A DNA stretch of 9,763 nucleotides, taken from positions 1 through 9,763 of the forward strand of contig JAJYMD010000065.1 in assembly GCA_021787255.1 (NCBI GenBank). The letters run 5' to 3'. Below the pieces are notes generated by a model. That model made no database searches and was not told where the DNA came from. It saw only the letters and a program-made list of their open reading frames with translations. Position 1 is the stretch's first letter; each line of letters opens with the position of its first letter. This DNA comes from Actinomycetes bacterium. GTDB lineage: Bacteria > Actinomycetota > Acidimicrobiia > Acidimicrobiales > RAAP-2. The translations under genes and the position numbers were made by a program. Below, one piece after another: positions 5,521 to 9,763 of this stretch.

Positions 5521-7626
5521 CTAGCGCGGGAGGCGCCGGCGCAACGACGTGGTGGTACCGCCGATCCACCGGCGCTCGCCCGGGTCGTCGTCGTTGCGGT
5601 CCTCGTCTCGGTTCCCGCCGCCCTCGGATCCCCCGCCCGAGGCCCCGCCGCCCTCGGATCCCCCGCCCGAGGCCCCGCCAGCCGAGGCCCTCCCGCCCGA
5701 GGACCGGTCGCGGCTGCCGCCAGCTCCACTCGCCGCCGGGGCGCCGCGATCCTGCGGCGCACGCGGCGGACGGTCCCGGTCGAGCGCGGAGAGGGCGTGG
5801 GCGACCGGGATGCCGGGCTGTGCAACGAGGCGGATGTGCGGCCCGGTGTTGACGGGCGTGCGGACGTCGCCCCAGGCGGCGCCGAGCCCTGCGCCCGCCC
5901 CGACGTCGTTGGCGTCGAAAGACGCACCAGCCGGTACGGTGGCTGTCTCGGCTGTGGCGGCGAGCGGTTCGCCGGTGAGCAGGGCGAGGGGCTGGCGCCG
6001 TCCCCCGAGGAGCGCGCCGATGCCCGCGTAGACCGCTCCGCCTGCGAGGAGGGCCGCCGCGACGCGCACGAGCAGCCCGGCCCCGCGTTGGGCGCCGGAG
6101 GCGTCCGAGACGGCCAGCACGACCGCGCCCATCACGATCGTCGCACCCAGCGCGCGCCGTAGCGGAGCCCAGGCGCGCGGGCCGCCGAGCGCGCCGAGCC
6201 AGCGGCGCAGGACGGCGATCCCGCACAGCGAGGCGACGGTGTACGCGATCGACAACGAGAGCGCGAGGCCGCGCACGCCGAGCGGCCCGACGAGGACGAC
6301 CGCGAAGACGACGTTCAGCCCGTTCTCGACGAGGTAGAGGAAGAAGGCGGCGCGGGTGCGCTGCATCGCCTGCAGGACGCGCACCACGTAGAGGTACGTG
6401 CAGAAGCCGGGCAGGCCGAGGGAGAGCATCGCCAGGGCCGCGGCGGTCGTGGCGGTGGCCGCGACGGAGGTGCTGCCGTGGCCGAGGAGGAGCGCGACGG
6501 CAGGGTGCGCGAGCAGCAGCATGCCCATCGCGGCAGGGAGGATCACGGCGAGCGTCGCGCGCAATCCGGCGGTGAGGCGTCTTCGGAACCCGGCCTCGTC
6601 GCCGATCGACCACCGCTCGGCGAGCTCGGGGGTGACTGCGCTCATGATCGAGACCGCGACGACCGCGTAGGGCATCTGGAAAAAGGTGTACGCGTACGTG
6701 TAGGAGGAGACAGGGGCTGTCCCGCTGGCGCGCGCCCCGACGGCGAGGGCGAGCACCACGTACAGCGCCACCTGGTTCGCCACGACGAAGCCGAACGTCC
6801 ATCCTCCCAGCCTCACGACCGTGCGGACCGCCTCGTGCCCGGGCTCCCAGCGCCACCTGAGCCGGCCGAGGCCGACGCCGCGAAGCGCCGGCAGCAGCAC
6901 GAGCGCCTGGAGGAGGACCCCCGCAGTGGTCCCGAGACCGAGAAGGACGAGATCGCCGGGGTGGGCGTGCACCGTCGCGAGTGTGGGGAACCTCGGAGCG
7001 AGCACGTGGAACACCACGAGCACGGCGATGACGACGACGTTGTTGGCGATTGGGACCCACATCGGCGCGGCGAAGCGCCGCCGCGTGTTGAGGAGCGCGG
7101 CCATGAGGGAGATGAGGCCGTAGAGCGCGACCTGCGGCGCGAACCACCGCAGCAACGTCGATGCGACGGCCTTTTCTTCTGCGAGGTCCGCTCCCGAGGT
7201 GGATCGCACATGGTCGAACGCGGTGTACGCGCTGATCACCTGTGGCGCGATGGCCCAGAAGACGATCGTCATCACGACGAGCACGACGACGGCGGCGGTC
7301 GTCACGGCCGAGATCGCCCGCCACGCTTCGCGCTCGTCGCGCGTGGCGAGCCGGTCCACGAAGACGGGGATGAACGTCGCGGCGAGGACCCCGCCCAGGA
7401 CGATGTCGTAGACCATGTTCGGCGTGGTGTTGGCGAGGTTGTAGGCGTCGGCGAGGTGCGCGAGGCCGAGCGCGTACGCGAGCGCGATGATCCGCAGGAG
7501 CCCGGTGAGCCGCGAGACCGCGGTGCCCGCGGCCATCCACAGCGCGGCGCGCTGGAGCCGCGCGCCGCGCGCTTCGCGGCTGTCCGACGCGCCGCCGACG
7601 CCACGGCGCCGGCCCACCTGTGTCAC
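5521..7626 (-). CDS. murJ: MurJ/MviN lipid II flippase with long hydrophilic C-terminal tail
   Basis: MurJ moves lipid II across the cytoplasmic membrane for peptidoglycan synthesis. Residues about 24-541 form the polytopic core of the MATE/MOP fold. The N-terminal signature is intact: SRLTGLLR at 38-45 (arginines 39 and 45) and LADAYNLANTTPN at 58-70 (D60), followed by GGVLAATFIPVF. The arginine after PN in the E. coli protein is absent (PNMVYD), as I recall for actinobacterial homologues. Residues 543-701 form a hydrophilic tail with Thr-containing stretches, two exact 10-residue Gly/Ser/Glu repeats (about 650-671), an acidic patch (DEDRNDDD) and a basic end (SLRRRLPR). It lacks the length for the pseudokinase and extracellular domain of M. 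tuberculosis MviN. The GTG at 7626 overlaps the upstream stop as GTGA, indicating translational coupling. A GTG at 7617 is an alternative start. Confidence 0.95.
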   Translation of the reverse strand: MTQVGRRRGVGGASDSREARGARLQRAALWMAAGTAVSRLTGLLRIIALAYALGLAHLADAYNLANTTPNMVYDIVLGGVLAATFIPVFVDRLATRDEREAWRAISAVTTAAVVVLVVMTIVFWAIAPQVISAYTAFDHVRSTSGADLAEEKAVASTLLRWFAPQVALYGLISLMAALLNTRRRFAAPMWVPIANNVVVIAVLVVFHVLAPRFPTLATVHAHPGDLVLLGLGTTAGVLLQALVLLPALRGVGLGRLRWRWEPGHEAVRTVVRLGGWTFGFVVANQVALYVVLALAVGARASGTAPVSSYTYAYTFFQMPYAVVAVSIMSAVTPELAERWSIGDEAGFRRRLTAGLRATLAVILPAAMGMLLLAHPAVALLLGHGSTSVAATATTAAALAMLSLGLPGFCTYLYVVRVLQAMQRTRAAFFLYLVENGLNVVFAVVLVGPLGVRGLALSLSIAYTVASLCGIAVLRRWLGALGGPRAWAPLRRALGATIVMGAVVLAVSDASGAQRGAGLLVRVAAALLAGGAVYAGIGALLGGRRQPLALLTGEPLAATAETATVPAGASFDANDVGAGAGLGAAWGDVRTPVNTGPHIRLVAQPGIPVAHALSALDRDRPPRAPQDRGAPAASGAGGSRDRSSGGRASAGGASGGGSEGGGASGGGSEGGGNRDEDRNDDDPGERRWIGGTTTSLRRRLPR
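5614..5679. repeat. 30-bp tandem repeat inside the murJ tail
   Basis: Two exact copies with period 30 run from 5614 to 5679, and a diverged third copy (GCCGAGGCCCTCCCGCCCGA) follows at 5681-5700. The length keeps the murJ frame, encoding GGASGGGSEG twice. Copy number is likely to vary between strains by slippage. Confidence 0.9.
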
Positions 7627-9763
7627 GCTCCGGCCGTCCTGCTCCCTGAAGCCCGGGCGCGCCGGCGCCGCTGGCGGCGGGACCACCATGTGCGAGCCCA
7701 CCACGACAAGAGGACGACGAGCGCGACCGCGGTCAGCACGATGCCGACGAGAGAGGTCGCCGTCGAGCGCACGGTGAGGAGGCCACGTGCGATCACGAGC
7801 CGTCCGTTCGGCGACGTGAACGTCACATGGAGCGGGAGGTCGCCGGAGCTGCGCGCGAGGACGTCGACGCGCGTGGCGTTCGTGGCATGGTCGAGCCGCA
7901 TGGGTCGGCGAGAGCCGCGGTGGGGGAAGAGGAACTTGTTGCCGCTGACTGCCAGAATGCCGACGACCGTGTAGGGCGCGCGCTTGTCGACCGTGATCGG
8001 GATCCATCCTGTGCGCGCGGTGAGCGTGAACGTCTTTGTCGCGAAGCGGACGAGCCGGAGCTGGCGTCCCAAGAGCCGCTCGAAGTCGGACACACCGGCG
8101 ACCTGCTGGCGGGCGGCGAGGTTCTCGGACTCGCAAGCGAGGAGCAGGTCGTCGAGCTCGGAGAGCACAGCGGGGTGGCCCGCGATCGAGCCGTCGAAGT
8201 CGCTGAGCCGGACACGCGCACGTGACAGGGCCTCGGCGAGGGAGTGGCGGAGGACAGGACCGGGCCCGGGTTCGAGCAGCCGACGCGTCCCCTGGGCGGT
8301 GACCGAGGCGAAGTAGCGCGTGAGCGTGACCGGCTCGACGACCGGGTTCTTCGACAGTCCGTCGAGCAGTACGCGGTCGAAGATCGGGTTGGCCGTCCAT
8401 TGCGCAGGTGGCAGCGCGACCATCCCGCGGACCGCCGCTGTGTTCGGCCGCTCGAAGTGCACCATCGCGAGATCGGCGAGGACCTGGGACGCGGCGAGCG
8501 CAGGGTCGTCGCGGACGGCGGTGAACTGCCCGTCCAGCCAGCCGTCCGCCTCCGCAGCCTTGACCGACCTCTTGGATCCTCCGTCGGAGAGCACGAGGGA
8601 GAACGTGGAGGCCCAGGTCCCGCTGTCTGTGGCGCCCGGTGTGGGGGCGAGGTCGGTCCCGGGCAGGACGAGCTCGGTGGCGTGCAGCTCCTCGAGCCCC
8701 TTGGCGATGTCGTTGCCCACGGGACCGGGCTGCACCCACGGCGAGGGCCCGGTGAGGTGGCTCACGTGGAGGCGATCGAGCACTGTCGCTCCCGCGGCCA
8801 TCTGAGCGACGATCTCCGTGGGCTCGCCCGCGCCCGCGAGCGCGCCGAGATCGATCGGGACGTAGGGGCGCGTCAGGATCTGGTCGGTCGTCGGGGCGGT
8901 GGACATCGCGGCGATCGCCGCGTCCGCCGCCCGGCCGCCCGGCCCGGCGCGCTCGAGCGCCTGGAGGGTCTCTGGGGAGACGTCGAGCGTGAGCGGGACC
9001 GACGTCGCTGCGCGCAGCTGGGAGACGAGCGTCTCCAGTGAAGCCGCGACGCTCCGGGCGAGCGGTCGGAGGGCGTCTGCCGGGCCCGAGGGGTTCGCCG
9101 AGATCGACACGGGCGAGTCGAGTGGCACGATCCAGGCGAACTCGAGCCGGTGTGCGCTCTTGGCGGCGACATAGGTGAGGAACGTCGTGAAACGGTGCAG
9201 CACCCTGCCCGTCGAGCGCAGGAGCTCGACGACCACGGGGTACACCCCTGTGCATGTGCCCGTCCCTGTGGGCGGAGCGCACGCGAGCCCGATGCGGTTC
9301 GCCTGGCCGCTCGAGGCCGCCTGCACGACGGAGAGGTCGAAGGACACGCCGCCGCGAGCCCGGGGATCGGGCGGAAGGCTGGCGAGCGAGACGGGCAAGG
9401 TCTCGGCGAGGGGATCGCCGCGCGGACCGCTGCGCACGACGTTCTTGAAGCTGAAGCGCGTGCTGAGGCGTGGGTACAGGACCGCCCGGACCTGCGCGCC
9501 CGACGGCGCATCGTGCGCGGTGATCCCGAGGTCGAAGGGCGTCGACGGCTGTGCGGAGCCTCTGGCGCGTACGGGCGCGGGGGCGAGGACCCATTCGCTC
9601 TGGCTGTCGAGCACGAGCGGCGCCGACGTGCGAGGCGCGGCGAGGGACCTTGCACGGGAGACGGCGTGGACGGAGCCGGCCTTGGGGGCGCCGAGCGCGC
9701 CGAGCGCGCCGAGCGCGACCATGAGGGTCGCGGCGAGGCCCATGGCCAGGGCGCAGATCGGAA
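7623..9763 (-). CDS. DUF6049 (Rv3909-like) secreted, membrane-anchored protein, 5' end off window
   Basis: This is a large exported protein of unknown function, conserved next to murJ in actinobacteria. The frame stays open to the right edge. The ATG at 9743 begins in the middle of a hydrophobic stretch (ICALAMGLAATLMVALGAL) and has no basic n-region and no RBS, so the true start is probably outside the window. Counting from that ATG there are 706 residues. A signal-peptide core covers about 1-25 and an extracellular portion about 30-660. The latter includes a cysteine pair (LACAPPTGTGTCTG), a central region with alternating hydrophobic strands, and a beta-rich segment before the membrane. 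One helix at about 663-682 is followed by a strongly basic tail (SRRQRRRRARA). Topology is thus outside with a short cytoplasmic end. I see no recognisable catalytic motif. It is translationally coupled to murJ by GTGA, which suggests a cell-envelope role. Confidence 0.88.
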   Translation of the reverse strand, partial: PICALAMGLAATLMVALGALGALGAPKAGSVHAVSRARSLAAPRTSAPLVLDSQSEWVLAPAPVRARGSAQPSTPFDLGITAHDAPSGAQVRAVLYPRLSTRFSFKNVVRSGPRGDPLAETLPVSLASLPPDPRARGGVSFDLSVVQAASSGQANRIGLACAPPTGTGTCTGVYPVVVELLRSTGRVLHRFTTFLTYVAAKSAHRLEFAWIVPLDSPVSISANPSGPADALRPLARSVAASLETLVSQLRAATSVPLTLDVSPETLQALERAGPGGRAADAAIAAMSTAPTTDQILTRPYVPIDLGALAGAGEPTEIVAQMAAGATVLDRLHVSHLTGPSPWVQPGPVGNDIAKGLEELHATELVLPGTDLAPTPGATDSGTWASTFSLVLSDGGSKRSVKAAEADGWLDGQFTAVRDDPALAASQVLADLAMVHFERPNTAAVRGMVALPPAQWTANPIFDRVLLDGLSKNPVVEPVTLTRYFASVTAQGTRRLLEPGPGPVLRHSLAEALSRARVRLSDFDGSIAGHPAVLSELDDLLLACESENLAARQQVAGVSDFERLLGRQLRLVRFATKTFTLTARTGWIPITVDKRAPYTVVGILAVSGNKFLFPHRGSRRPMRLDHATNATRVDVLARSSGDLPLHVTFTSPNGRLVIARGLLTVRSTATSLVGIVLTAVALVVLLSWWARTWWSRRQRRRRARASGSRTAGA
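9688..9714. repeat. 9-bp tandem repeat in a signal peptide
   Basis: Three exact copies of GCGCCGAGC encode repeated Leu-Gly-Ala in the hydrophobic core of the DUF6049-like protein's signal peptide. It is in frame, so copy changes would only lengthen or shorten the hydrophobic core. Confidence 0.8.

Noticed and set aside
6998..7013. Possible parS half-site (CACGTGGAACA) inside murJ
   Set aside because: The right half matches the parS consensus but none of the five outer left-half bases do. It is in coding sequence, so it is most likely chance.
7531..7539. DnaA-box-like CCATCCACA in murJ
   Set aside because: Two mismatches, a single site, and within coding sequence, so expected by chance.
6478..7974. 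Plus-strand open frame of 498 residues opposite murJ
   Set aside because: Its Arg/Asp/Glu/His-rich composition is that of a complement of a hydrophobic membrane-protein gene. It shows no domain or RBS.
8758..8773. CACGTG core resembling parS in the DUF6049-like gene; similar cores at 3012-3017 and 4112-4117
   Set aside because: The flanking bases match the 16-bp parS palindrome at only about half the positions or fewer in each case.
5521..9594. A single 1357-residue minus-strand reading frame covering murJ and most of the DUF6049-like gene
   Set aside because: Only the part from 7626 down is MurJ. The rest lacks stops because of high GC and is out of frame with the clearly protein-like 7623-9763 frame.

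Overview
This window is a high-GC, actinobacteria-type chromosomal segment from the neighbourhood of the replication origin. Two convergent blocks meet at about position 1.5-1.7 kb. The gene order (parA-parB facing a CwlM-like protein, thioredoxin, thioredoxin reductase, MurJ and a large DUF6049/Rv3909-like membrane protein) matches the origin-proximal order I recall from Mycobacterium and relatives. Here a small membrane protein and a DegV protein occupy the place where mycobacteria carry sigM and its anti-sigma factor. That points to a deep-branching actinobacterial lineage (Acidimicrobiia would fit), but this is an inference from synteny and codon use, not from a marker gene.

Layout. Positions 1-1506 on the plus strand hold the 3' part of parA and a complete parB, overlapping by 26 bases. 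Positions 1507-1683 are a short, highly structured convergent gap. It has an AT-richer patch with two DnaA-box-like sites in inverted orientation, a stem-loop, a perfect 18-bp palindrome and 2.5 copies of a 17-bp tandem repeat. Positions 1684-9763 on the minus strand are one gene train, in transcription order: DUF6049-like protein (start lies off the right edge), murJ, degV, a two-helix membrane protein, trxB, trxA and a cwlM-like gene. Three junctions are tight: GTGA overlap for DUF6049/murJ, ATGA overlap or a 23-base gap after degV depending on the start, and a 7-base gap before trxB. The 152-base trxB-trxA spacer carries a good match to a thiol-stress ECF sigma promoter (SigR/SigH type) and a strong leader hairpin.

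How the genes fit together. ParA/ParB segregate the chromosome origin. MurJ is the lipid II flippase. The amidase-like protein has lost the usual zinc-ligand histidines and has no signal peptide, so it fits the CwlM pattern of a cytoplasmic, non-catalytic regulator of peptidoglycan precursor synthesis and flipping. TrxB/TrxA form an NADPH-dependent thiol reduction pair. DegV probably binds a fatty acid. The window is essentially conserved housekeeping DNA. I found no phage, CRISPR, insertion sequence, RNA gene or defence system. The points worth a second look are the pseudo-amidase, the trx promoter/leader, the structured convergent gap, the repeat-bearing MurJ tail and the altered DegV ligand motif.
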